A stretch of DNA of 26,034 nucleotides from Anaerolineaceae bacterium. GTDB taxonomy: Bacteria > Chloroflexota > Anaerolineae > Anaerolineales > Anaerolineaceae. This document shows positions 1 through 6,971 of this stretch, piece by piece; position 1 is the first letter of the stretch; each line of letters starts with the position of its first letter. Both the position numbers and the translations under genes were made by a program. The notes under the pieces are model-generated. The model was not told the origin of the DNA. It saw only the letters and a list, made by a program, of their open reading frames with translations, and ran no database searches. The stretch is from the NCBI GenBank assembly GCA_030620065.1, contig JAUXFJ010000002.1, positions 1 through 26,034 of the forward strand. The letters run 5' to 3'.

Positions 1-1057
1 CTGGGTCCTCGAGAAGTTCACGAGCTCGTTCAATAGCATAAATTACTTCAATTAAACGTGCATAATGATAATAAAGCGAATTTTCTATAGGATGGCCATT
101 ATTTAAAGCTTTGAAGATCTTAAATTCTTCATTGGCTAGGGGGGTGTTAATCTTTTCTGCTATGTTAAGACGCCCCAATGGACCTACTCGGTAGGAGCCA
201 TTGGGATAACCGAATTTTTTATAATAGGGGAATTTAAGGTAAGACCAATCTTCCACATGCTCAGCAATGATGTCTAGATAATTCTTTCCATCGAATTTCT
301 CAAGCTGTTTTCCATCGCGATCGATCAAACGAATTTGACCATCATAAAGCTCAAGCGCATTATCAGGTGTTACCAGTCCGAAGTAACCAGTTGGGAAGAC
401 AGCAAATTTATTAATGTCTTCAGCATTTTTTGCTGCCCAATCTTTTATGATTTGGATACCAAGTTGAGTGGTCTTGATGGTCTCACCTATATCCAAAAGG
501 AGCTTGTCACGTGTATCTATTGTTAAAGCTTTGTTGACGCCGCCAGGGATAGCGAAATTTGGGTGAATTCTGCGGTCACCGACATTAGCAATGATCTCTT
601 GACCAAATTTGCGAAGTTTGACTGCACGAATAGTCAGGTTTGGATTTGCTTGAATCAAGCCAACTACATTGCGGGTAGCAGGATCGGAATCAAAACCCAA
701 TATCAGGTCGGGTCCAGCAAGTTCGAAAAAGTGCATGCCATGGCTTTGTATAATCTGACCCATGTGCATGAGTTCTCGCAACATGACAGCAGGTTTTGGC
801 GGGGGTGCGCCCATAGCATCATCCCCAGCTTTTGCAGCGGCGAGATGGTGGCTAACTGGGCAGATACCGCATATTCGTGGTGTGATCTGGGGCATTTCGA
901 AGACCATGCGTCCTTCACAAAATTTTTCAAAACCTCGAAATTCGTTCACATGGAAGTAGGCATGATCCACACTGCCATCAGCGTTCATATGAACAGTCAC
1001 TTTTGCATGACCTTCTATGCGGGTTACGGGTTCAATTGTAATTTTCTGTGCAACCAT
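1..1057 (-). CDS. hoxH: NAD-linked [NiFe]-hydrogenase large subunit HoxH, partial (3' end outside window)
   Basis: The large subunit carries the Ni-Fe active site that oxidises or evolves H2 in the cytoplasmic Hox complex. The frame opens at ATG 1057 and runs off the left edge with no stop, giving about 352 residues. It begins MVAQKITIEPVTRIEGHAKV, which is typical of [NiFe] large subunits. The N-terminal metal-binding motif RICGIC is at residues 61-66 (C63, C66), followed by PVSHHLAAAK. The C-terminal DPCxxC motif and any cleaved tail lie outside the window. An AGGAGG ribosome binding site overlaps the hoxY stop, so it is translated with hoxY just upstream. It is a paralogue of the large subunit at 18131-19597; both share GFEKFCEGR and RICGxCP blocks. 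The Hox assignment rests mainly on the HoxEFUY neighbours. Confidence 0.93.
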   Translation of the reverse strand, partial: MVAQKITIEPVTRIEGHAKVTVHMNADGSVDHAYFHVNEFRGFEKFCEGRMVFEMPQITPRICGICPVSHHLAAAKAGDDAMGAPPPKPAVMLRELMHMGQIIQSHGMHFFELAGPDLILGFDSDPATRNVVGLIQANPNLTIRAVKLRKFGQEIIANVGDRRIHPNFAIPGGVNKALTIDTRDKLLLDIGETIKTTQLGIQIIKDWAAKNAEDINKFAVFPTGYFGLVTPDNALELYDGQIRLIDRDGKQLEKFDGKNYLDIIAEHVEDWSYLKFPYYKKFGYPNGSYRVGPLGRLNIAEKINTPLANEEFKIFKALNNGHPIENSLYYHYARLIEVIYAIERARELLEDP

Positions 1058-1066
1058 TATTACCTC

Positions 1067-1609
1067 CTAATGCCAATCCAGCATATTGCCCTTTAATTCA
1101 GGCATACGACCTTGAGCTAATTCACTCAGTACGTAGAAAATCACATCCGCACTTGGTGGACAGCCAGGAACGAATACATCTACATGGACAACTTCACTAA
1201 TTGCTTTGACACGTGTGGGTTTGCAGAGTTCTGGATCACTGGGAACTTTGCCTTCTGAGTCAGTGCTTTCAGTTTCAATGTAGGCTCTCTTGAGCGCTTC
1301 CCCCGCACCGGAGAAATTGCGCATGGCGGGGACCCCGCCGAAAACTGCGCAATCACCTAGTGCAACCAGGATCTTGCAGCGTTCACGCATACGCTTGGCA
1401 ACTTCTTCATTGTATGTATTGTTTATACAGCCTTCAAGAATACCGACATCGACACCATCCTCATCAGGTTCCTTGAGGTCAGTGATGGGGGTGGCACGCA
1501 AATCAATCAATTCTGTGAGTGCGATGATGCGTTCATCAATATCCAATAAGGACATGTGACAACCTGCACAACCAGACAACCAGTCTGAAGCGACTTTGGG
1601 TTTTGCCAT
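1067..1609 (-). CDS. hoxY: NAD-linked [NiFe]-hydrogenase small subunit HoxY
   Basis: The small subunit passes electrons between the Ni-Fe site in HoxH and the HoxEFU diaphorase module. The 180-residue length matches the short small subunits of group 3d enzymes. The four expected proximal [4Fe-4S] ligands are visible: C14 and C17 in SGCAGCHMS, C87 in ALGDCAVFGG and C150 in FVPGCPPS. There is no medial/distal cluster domain, as expected for HoxY. The ribosome binding site is AAGGAAAA upstream of ATG 1609. The gene lies 39 nt after the hoxU-like gene, and its stop overlaps the hoxH ribosome binding site. Confidence 0.93.
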   Translation of the reverse strand: MAKPKVASDWLSGCAGCHMSLLDIDERIIALTELIDLRATPITDLKEPDEDGVDVGILEGCINNTYNEEVAKRMRERCKILVALGDCAVFGGVPAMRNFSGAGEALKRAYIETESTDSEGKVPSDPELCKPTRVKAISEVVHVDVFVPGCPPSADVIFYVLSELAQGRMPELKGNMLDWH

Positions 1610-1648
1610 AGTTTTTCCTTTCGCTAGACTATACCGATAATTAGTAAA

Positions 1649-3634
1649 TTAACCTTGCGTGATCTCGACAGATGAGACGCGTGCAAGGAGCTGAGATTTC
1701 CAGTCGCCTTTTGCTTTTATGTTCAAAAGTTCTGCAATCTTTTGTAGTGTTGTTACTGTATCCGAAACATTTTCAGGAGATTCTAAAGCTTTGACATTTT
1801 TTTGCAGCCGACCATCCGAATTCAAGTAATGCCCTTCTTCCTCGGCCCAAATTACAGCTGGGAGGACAACATCTGCATTAGCAGTCAATTGGGAAGAATA
1901 AGCAGCATGAACTGCGACAAAGGGTACATTTTCAAGATCTTTAGTGAGTTTCCTAGTTGGGATCTCATCACTTAAAGCCAGATAGACTGCTTGGACGCTG
2001 TCGGCTTTGAAGGGTTTTACTAGCATGAGCTGCGCGGCAGCCATACTGTTTGCTTGCCCTTTGACACCGACGAGAGGTGCACCATTCTTACCGATGAGAG
2101 CAGCAAATTCCAACAAAGCTTTCAAAGCTACTTTGTTATTATTTGAAACGAAGCCTTTTCCATAGACAATTACAGGCTTTTTTGCGCTAGAAAGGTATTC
2201 AGCCGTCTTGAGGAGAGAATCGATTGCTAAGCCGGTTTTCTCTGAAGAGGAGTAAAGTGCGTCTGCAGCTTTGAGGTCTTCGACTTTGGCCTTTCTAAGT
2301 TCAACCAATGCTGCGGTCAGACTTTCAATTAGATCCAATGAGGTGCCTTTTGTTTGCTGTAATTTGAGATTTGCTTTATCAATGAAACGATTCTCTTTGG
2401 TGCCTGCCACAATGAGTTTTGTCCCTGATGCTTGTTGTCTTTTGAGGAAGAAACCAGCAACTTGGTGATCGGTTGCGAGATCAGCACCAAGAACTAAGGC
2501 GATATCTGTATCTTTTAAGACATCAAGTTTGGATTCAAAGGGTTTTCCCAGCTCTTTGGCAATTTCCGCTGCTACAGAACTAGTTTGATCTTCTTCAATG
2601 CTGGTTACAATTGCTGCTTCGAAACCCTGATTGAAGACTTCATCGATTAAAGCCAGAGATTCAGTGGAAAGACGGGAGGAAGCTAAAACTGCCAATCCCT
2701 TTTCCTTCTTACCAGTGAGTGGTTTGATCTTTTCAATAATGGCCGAGATGGCTTCGTCCCATGTGGCAGCCTTTAAACTGCCATCTTTACGTACGAGTGG
2801 CGTTAAAATGCGGTTACACTCTTTTGCCAATGGCTCAAAGCGCCCTTTTTCGCATAACAGGCCATGATTTAATGGGGTATCCCAGTCGCCTTCAATGCGA
2901 ATGAGCCGATTGTCACGTGTGAGCACATCGCGTTGGCAGCCAATGCTGCAATCTACGCAGACTGAGAGGTGATGGTCAACTTCTCTTTCTTTACCTTGAT
3001 AGGCGCTTTGACGGTCGATCAATGCACCCGTAGGACAAATCTGGACACAGGTTCCGCATGAGATACAAGTGCTTTCGCCAAGTGGGACGCCGTAATCTGC
3101 AACAAGGAAGCTGTTGGCGCCACGTTCTTTAAATCCGAGCGTGAAGTTACCGACCAGCTCATTACAAGCACGCACACAGCGGCGGCATAAGATGCAACGG
3201 TTATGATCCAAGACGAAGAATTTGTGGCTGGCATCTACCTCATAGGGCTGCCAATTTGGCTGAAGCGGCCAATGGGTCATGCTTTCATCATAGGCAGCAT
3301 TCTGCAATTCGCAATCCCCGTCAGTAACTTGGCAGTACATGCAGAAGTGGTTGCGTTCGCTAAATATCAACGTGAGGACAAATTTGCGGGCATCTAGGAT
3401 TTTTTTTGTGTTGGTTTTTATCTGCATGCCTTCAGTAACAGGCAGTGTACATGAGGGCTGTAAAGTACCTGCACCCTCAACTTCGACCATACAGAGCCGG
3501 CAGCCGCCATAAGGTGTAAGCTGAGGATGGGCGCAAAGAGTGGGGATATAGATACCTGCTTGTTCAGCAGCTTTTAGTACAGTGGTGCCTTCAAGAACCT
3601 TTACTGTTTTACCATCAATGTTAAGTTTGACCAT
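1649..3634 (-). CDS. hoxU: HoxU/NuoG-like iron-sulfur subunit with a molybdopterin-oxidoreductase-like C-terminal region
   Basis: This Fe-S wire connects the NADH-oxidising HoxF to HoxY. From the N-terminus it shows a [2Fe-2S] ferredoxin domain (C34, C45, C48, C62), a His-Cys3 site in NHFCMYC...C (H96, C98, C101, C108), and two [4Fe-4S] ferredoxin motifs (C147/150/153/157 and C190/193/196/200). A further C226/C229/C233...C261 motif heads a molybdopterin-oxidoreductase-like domain that fills roughly residues 220-661. Classical HoxU proteins are about 240 residues and end after the ferredoxin motifs, so at 661 residues this resembles NuoG or formate-dehydrogenase-linked diaphorase subunits. I see no evidence that the C-terminal part binds molybdenum; as in NuoG it is probably structural. 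It starts six bases after the hoxF stop. Confidence 0.88.
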   Translation of the reverse strand: MVKLNIDGKTVKVLEGTTVLKAAEQAGIYIPTLCAHPQLTPYGGCRLCMVEVEGAGTLQPSCTLPVTEGMQIKTNTKKILDARKFVLTLIFSERNHFCMYCQVTDGDCELQNAAYDESMTHWPLQPNWQPYEVDASHKFFVLDHNRCILCRRCVRACNELVGNFTLGFKERGANSFLVADYGVPLGESTCISCGTCVQICPTGALIDRQSAYQGKEREVDHHLSVCVDCSIGCQRDVLTRDNRLIRIEGDWDTPLNHGLLCEKGRFEPLAKECNRILTPLVRKDGSLKAATWDEAISAIIEKIKPLTGKKEKGLAVLASSRLSTESLALIDEVFNQGFEAAIVTSIEEDQTSSVAAEIAKELGKPFESKLDVLKDTDIALVLGADLATDHQVAGFFLKRQQASGTKLIVAGTKENRFIDKANLKLQQTKGTSLDLIESLTAALVELRKAKVEDLKAADALYSSSEKTGLAIDSLLKTAEYLSSAKKPVIVYGKGFVSNNNKVALKALLEFAALIGKNGAPLVGVKGQANSMAAAQLMLVKPFKADSVQAVYLALSDEIPTRKLTKDLENVPFVAVHAAYSSQLTANADVVLPAVIWAEEEGHYLNSDGRLQKNVKALESPENVSDTVTTLQKIAELLNIKAKGDWKSQLLARVSSVEITQG

Positions 3635-3639
3635 AATTA

Positions 3640-5313
3640 TTAGGCTCCCTGTTCTCGAGTAATCTTTACTTCTTGACCTACCTGATATATAGTTTTACCG
3701 CTCATGGGGCAGGTATCTGCAGGGCATACTTTTAAACGTATATGGGATTCGACTTCTGCATGAAAGTAGGTGAGGATATCTTTTAGGGGTGATCCAGCTG
3801 TTTGGCCGAGACCGCAATTGGAAAGTTCGTATAGTTGGTCGGCCATCATTTGAAGGTCTTCCAGGTCTTGCAAAGTACCTATGCCTTCAGCGATGTTTGA
3901 TAATATTTCGAATGATTTTTGGCAGCCAATGCGACAAGGATTACACTTACCACAGCTTTCAAAGCGGAAGAAGTTCAATAAAACTTTAGCTAGGTCAACT
4001 ACACAAATCTCTTGATTACAGATCAATAAAGCACCGGAGCCTAAGGAGACACTTGCTGTTTTGAAGGAATCAAAATCCATTGGCGTATCTTGTAAATTAG
4101 CGGGAATTATTGAGCCGCTTGATCCGCCTGTCTGTGCCATTTTGAAAGTTCCACCTTTCATTCCCTTAGCATAGATAGTGATAACCTCACGCAGGGTAAT
4201 GCCCATCGGAACTTCGATCAGACCAGTAACGTTCACATTGCCAAGTATCGTATAGACCTTTGTGCCAGGGCTGGAAGGTGTACCGATACTACGATACCAA
4301 TCTGCACCATTGCGAATGATTGCAGGAATATTCGCAAGCGTTTCAACATTATTGACTAGGGTCGGTTTTCCCCAAAGACCGAAGGTGGTTGGATAGGGTG
4401 GTCTTGAGCGCGGTTCACCGCGTTTGCCTTCGATTGATTCGATCAGTGCGGTTTCCTCACCGCAAATATACGCACCAGCACCGGCGTGGACATGCAGGTC
4501 AAAGCTAAATTTTGAACTGAAGATGTTCTTGCCTAACAGGCCATATTCTCTGGCTTGTTTGATGGCTACTTTCATGCGTTCTATAGCCAGCCCATATTCA
4601 CCACGGATGTAGACGTAACCTTCATCAGCGCCAACGGCATAAGCGGCGATTGCCATTGCTTCAATGATTGCATGTGGATCGCCTTCTAACACCAAGCGGT
4701 CTTTGAAGGTGCCTGGCTCACTCTCATCTGCATTGCAGACCACATATTTTTTATCAATATGGGTTTTTGCGACGAAACTCCACTTCAAACCGGTTGGAAA
4801 ACCGGCGCCACCACGTCCTCGCAATCCGGAATCTTTAATTATGCCGATCGTTTCAGCGGGTGTTTTTCCCAAGACCGTCCCAAGTGCTTGATAACCGTCA
4901 AGCGCAATATAATCTTCAATATTCTCCGGATCAATCAAGCCGACATTTTTTAATACAATGCGGTTTTCAGCGGGAAGGGTACCCTTACGGGACGAGAGCC
5001 ATGCCAAGTGTTCTGAAAGTTCATGGGCGGGTACCAGCTTTCTCTCCACAATGTGACCTTTATCGAGATGCTCCTCTACAATGTCGAGGACGTCATCCGG
5101 TTTGACTGGTCCATAGATCACTGCCTCAGGATATATGATCACCAAGGGAGCGGCACTATTATGGCCGATGTCGCTGATAAAAGAGATTGAAATCTCATCA
5201 GACAGTCCATAGTCCTGGATTTTTTGCTGAAACGCTGAAAAAACTTCATTTGCACCAAGCGCAATACTTTCCGCATCGCTTGAGACCAATACCATTGATC
5301 GAACAGCTTTCAT
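3640..5313 (-). CDS. hoxF: HoxF/NuoF-like NADH-binding flavoprotein subunit
   Basis: The FMN- and NAD(H)-binding diaphorase subunit exchanges electrons between NAD(H) and the Fe-S chain. The flavin/NADH core is intact: GLRGRGGAGFPTG (163-175), ADESEPGTFKDR (195-206), the CGEETALIESIEG block (284-296) and the C-terminal [4Fe-4S] site SCGKCNPC (C454, C457, C460) with C500. The N-terminal thioredoxin-like domain (about 1-95) normally binds a [2Fe-2S] cluster, but here it has no cysteine: the usual ligand stretches read SSDAESIALG and ISDIGHNSAAP. The C-terminus keeps only CPADTC of the ferredoxin extension seen in HydB/HndC-type homologues. The ribosome binding site AGGAGAG overlaps the hoxE stop. 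The overall assignment is secure; HoxF versus HydB/NuoF is decided by the hoxYH neighbours. Confidence 0.92.
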   Translation of the reverse strand: MKAVRSMVLVSSDAESIALGANEVFSAFQQKIQDYGLSDEISISFISDIGHNSAAPLVIIYPEAVIYGPVKPDDVLDIVEEHLDKGHIVERKLVPAHELSEHLAWLSSRKGTLPAENRIVLKNVGLIDPENIEDYIALDGYQALGTVLGKTPAETIGIIKDSGLRGRGGAGFPTGLKWSFVAKTHIDKKYVVCNADESEPGTFKDRLVLEGDPHAIIEAMAIAAYAVGADEGYVYIRGEYGLAIERMKVAIKQAREYGLLGKNIFSSKFSFDLHVHAGAGAYICGEETALIESIEGKRGEPRSRPPYPTTFGLWGKPTLVNNVETLANIPAIIRNGADWYRSIGTPSSPGTKVYTILGNVNVTGLIEVPMGITLREVITIYAKGMKGGTFKMAQTGGSSGSIIPANLQDTPMDFDSFKTASVSLGSGALLICNQEICVVDLAKVLLNFFRFESCGKCNPCRIGCQKSFEILSNIAEGIGTLQDLEDLQMMADQLYELSNCGLGQTAGSPLKDILTYFHAEVESHIRLKVCPADTCPMSGKTIYQVGQEVKITREQGA

Positions 5314-5324
5314 GCGTCTCTCTC

Positions 5325-5804
5325 CTATTCGTAACGGCTGAGAATGTTCTTCACCTGCTGGGGCTGAACATTGCCATAGATATCTTGATCAATTACTAAA
5401 ACAGGGCCAATGCCACATGCGCCCAGACAACTTGTTGTTAAAAGTGTCCACTTATTATCTTGACTCGTTTGGCCAGACTTGATCCCTAATGCCTCTTGTA
5501 GCGCAAGCCAGACTTGGCGACCACCGGCAACATGACAAGGAGCACTTTCACAAAACTGAATCACATGTTTACCACGTGGTTCAGTGGACAGCATTCGATA
5601 AAAAGTTGCAACAGTAAAAATCTGGTTTGTTGGTAGGTTCATAAGAATAGCAAGCTCTTCAATTGCTTCCGATGAGATATAGCCAAAAGCAGCATTGATC
5701 TTCTGCATAATTGGAATCAATTCAGCGCGCTCCGTTCCATGCTGTTTGATGAGCTCCCGTATAGTTTTCTTAATGTCTAGCCCATTCTTTACTTCAACTG
5801 ACAT
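5325..5804 (-). CDS. hoxE: HoxE/NuoE-like [2Fe-2S] diaphorase subunit
   Basis: This thioredoxin-fold [2Fe-2S] subunit associates with HoxF and carries electrons to or from the flavin module. All four ligands are present in the family pattern: FCESAPC (C85, C90) and SCLGAC (C126, C130), numbered from the chosen start. The protein has 159 residues, normal for NuoE/HoxE. A TTG six bases further upstream also opens the frame, but the perfect AGGAGG (minus strand, 5816-5811) directly abuts that TTG and sits six bases from the ATG, so I chose ATG 5804. It is followed by hoxF after 11 nt. The 136-nt gap on its upstream side contains a dyad, so it may be transcribed partly from its own promoter. Confidence 0.93.
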   Translation of the reverse strand: MSVEVKNGLDIKKTIRELIKQHGTERAELIPIMQKINAAFGYISSEAIEELAILMNLPTNQIFTVATFYRMLSTEPRGKHVIQFCESAPCHVAGGRQVWLALQEALGIKSGQTSQDNKWTLLTTSCLGACGIGPVLVIDQDIYGNVQPQQVKNILSRYE

Positions 5805-5911
5805 AGGCAACCTCCTGGTACTTGGTAATTATTTAGGCTCAATAACGTTATAGTTCAGAATATTGATAAATTTGATTTGGAAAATAATATTTTCTACCTT
5901 TGAATAATATA

Positions 5912-5930
5912 TTTATCACTTTATGATAAA
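5912..5930. promoter_or_regulatory. 19-bp dyad between the ferredoxin-like gene and hoxE (candidate operator)
   Basis: TTTATCA-N5-TGATAAA is a perfect 7-bp inverted repeat in a very AT-rich 136-nt gap, about 108 nt upstream of the hoxE start. AT-rich hexamers that could act as a -10 (TATTAT on the minus strand) lie just downstream of it. Its size and symmetry fit an operator for a dimeric regulator, but I cannot name the factor. It is not followed by a T-tract on either strand long enough to call it a terminator. Confidence 0.35.
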
Positions 5931-5946
5931 CTTTGATTTAGTGAGC

Positions 5947-6315
5947 TTATCTCTCAACTTTAAATTCTTCAATGATTTTACCGCCGATGACATGATTAGA
6001 AAGGATGCTTTTGACTATTTCAGGATTCAATTTCCCGTAGGTAACTCTCTCTTTACCTGGAAGGATTACCTGGATAACAGGTTCAAATGAGTCAAGGCCC
6101 ATATCACCAGTTTGTCGCACGATAACATTTCCAAGATTATGCTCTTCTATATATGATAAGATAGCTGTTAAGATCTCTTGAGTACCTGTTGCTCTACCGA
6201 CCGTACCCATTCCAACAATAATCTCTGTTTTCCCAGAGGTGGTTATTAATTCTTGTTTCTTAAGTACTTCTTCACGAATTCGTGTAAGGTCATCAAGTGA
6301 TTTAATTGTTGGCAT
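5947..6315 (-). CDS. Cysteine-free thioredoxin-like [2Fe-2S] ferredoxin homologue (HndB-like fold)
   Basis: This 122-residue protein aligns along its whole length, from memory, with the small (2Fe-2S) ferredoxin-domain proteins that accompany HydA/Hnd-type hydrogenases: it has an N-terminal SLDDLTRIREEVLKK, a central VGMGTVGRATG, then RQTGDMGLDSFEP and PGKERVTYGKL. The positions that normally hold cluster ligands are V39, D71 and D75, and the protein contains no cysteine at all, so it cannot bind a cysteine-ligated cluster. The reading frame is otherwise intact and has a good AGGAG ribosome binding site nine bases before ATG 6315, so it looks maintained and not decayed. It is the first gene of the Hox operon as seen here. 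A structural or assembly role in the diaphorase module is inference. Confidence 0.8.
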   Translation of the reverse strand: MPTIKSLDDLTRIREEVLKKQELITTSGKTEIIVGMGTVGRATGTQEILTAILSYIEEHNLGNVIVRQTGDMGLDSFEPVIQVILPGKERVTYGKLNPEIVKSILSNHVIGGKIIEEFKVER

Positions 6316-6404
6316 TGTTTATTACTCCTGATCGAATTAATTTATTTACGTTTCGAACTTTTGCTATATCTTCTAATTCCGCATTCGTTATGGAACCATC
6401 CAAG

Positions 6405-6431
6405 ATTGTATGCGAATTTCTGAAATGTCAA
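6405..6431 (-). promoter_or_regulatory. Candidate sigma-70-type promoter for the Hox operon
   Basis: On the minus strand a perfect TTGACA (6431-6426) is followed, after 15 nt, by TACAAT (6410-6405). The -10 is five of six to consensus; the spacer is shorter than the usual 17. It would start transcription roughly 80-90 nt before the ATG at 6315. It is the best promoter-like pair I see on this strand in the intergenic region. Confidence 0.45.
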
Positions 6432-6745
6432 GTATCTATAGGGCGAGTTCTCTCAATTAATTATCTTCTCGCTCTAAATATCCTGGATCAACTTAGGAAA
6501 CTTACTTGGTTGAACACATCTGTGGATCATCTCGTTGACATCAACAGTTGCGTGGATACATGCGGCCATATTTAGCAGTAAATTTCGAGAGTGATCAAAC
6601 TGTCTTATGTATTATCTCCAGATTCAATTCCTAAATTTTGGTTTACATCCTCAAAGATTTTGTGGGGTTCTGCATAAATCGCAAGCTGTTCCCATCATGG
6701 ACGCTCCATAGAAAAAAGCGGCACAATTAAAATCACTTTACCCTT

Positions 6746-6763
6746 TTGTGAAAATTGCCACAA
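6746..6763. promoter_or_regulatory. Rex-like operator candidate
   Basis: TTGTGAAAATTGCCACAA has perfect TTGTG/CACAA arms in the 18-bp arrangement of the Rex consensus (TTGTGAAN4TTCACAA). Rex is the NADH/NAD+-sensing repressor that often controls hydrogenases and NADH-linked fermentative genes, which suits the adjacent NAD-linked Hox operon. The inner positions deviate. The site is about 315 bp upstream of the best minus-strand promoter and about 165 bp upstream of the hisS promoter, so its target is unclear. Confidence 0.35.
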
Positions 6764-6926
6764 GAAGTTTACAATTGATTTTGAAATTGGTCAATCCACA
6801 AAAGTCATATTTTATTATGCGAGTTGTCAAATTATATTTAGGTGGATCGGCAATAAATTGCTCTCCATAGAGTTTAATTTTATTCTCAAGCTCAAACAAG
6901 AGTTTATTTTATCGCAAAACAAGACA

Positions 6927-6935
6927 TGTTATACT
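6927..6935 (+). promoter_or_regulatory. Extended -10 promoter for hisS
   Basis: TGTTATACT is an extended -10 element (TGn plus TATACT) about 37 nt before the hisS ATG. There is no good -35 at the standard distance, which is tolerated by extended -10 promoters. It predicts a short leader of about 30 nt. Confidence 0.45.
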
Positions 6936-6971
6936 TTATTTTTGTAATCATTATGTTAAGGCTAAGAAGAG

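Larger units (their letters stand above)
6316..6971. other. Divergent AT-rich intergenic region between the Hox operon and hisS
   Basis: These 656 nt separate the minus-strand Hox operon from the plus-strand hisS. I find no convincing gene. Short minus-strand frames exist, such as a 31-codon frame from ATG 6569 to TAG 6474, but none has a clear ribosome binding site or recognisable motif. They could be remnants of an older gene upstream of the ferredoxin-like gene. The region holds a candidate minus-strand promoter (6405-6431), a Rex-like dyad (6746-6763) and the hisS promoter (6927-6935), so it appears mainly regulatory. Confidence 0.6.

Noticed and set aside
563..1096. Plus-strand 177-codon frame opposite hoxH
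   Set aside because: It is the antisense shadow of the conserved hoxH frame, which carries the RICGIC motif and a strong ribosome binding site.
6306..6575. Plus-strand 89-codon frame in the Hox/hisS intergenic region
   Set aside because: No ribosome binding site, no recognisable motif, and it overlaps the start of the minus-strand ferredoxin-like gene.
6474..6729. Minus-strand protein-like fragments (for example the frame from ATG 6569 to TAG 6474 and another ending near 6600) as remnants of a decayed gene
   Set aside because: They are short, in different frames and not assignable to any family; the composition is AT-rich. I cannot support a pseudogene call without a homology search.
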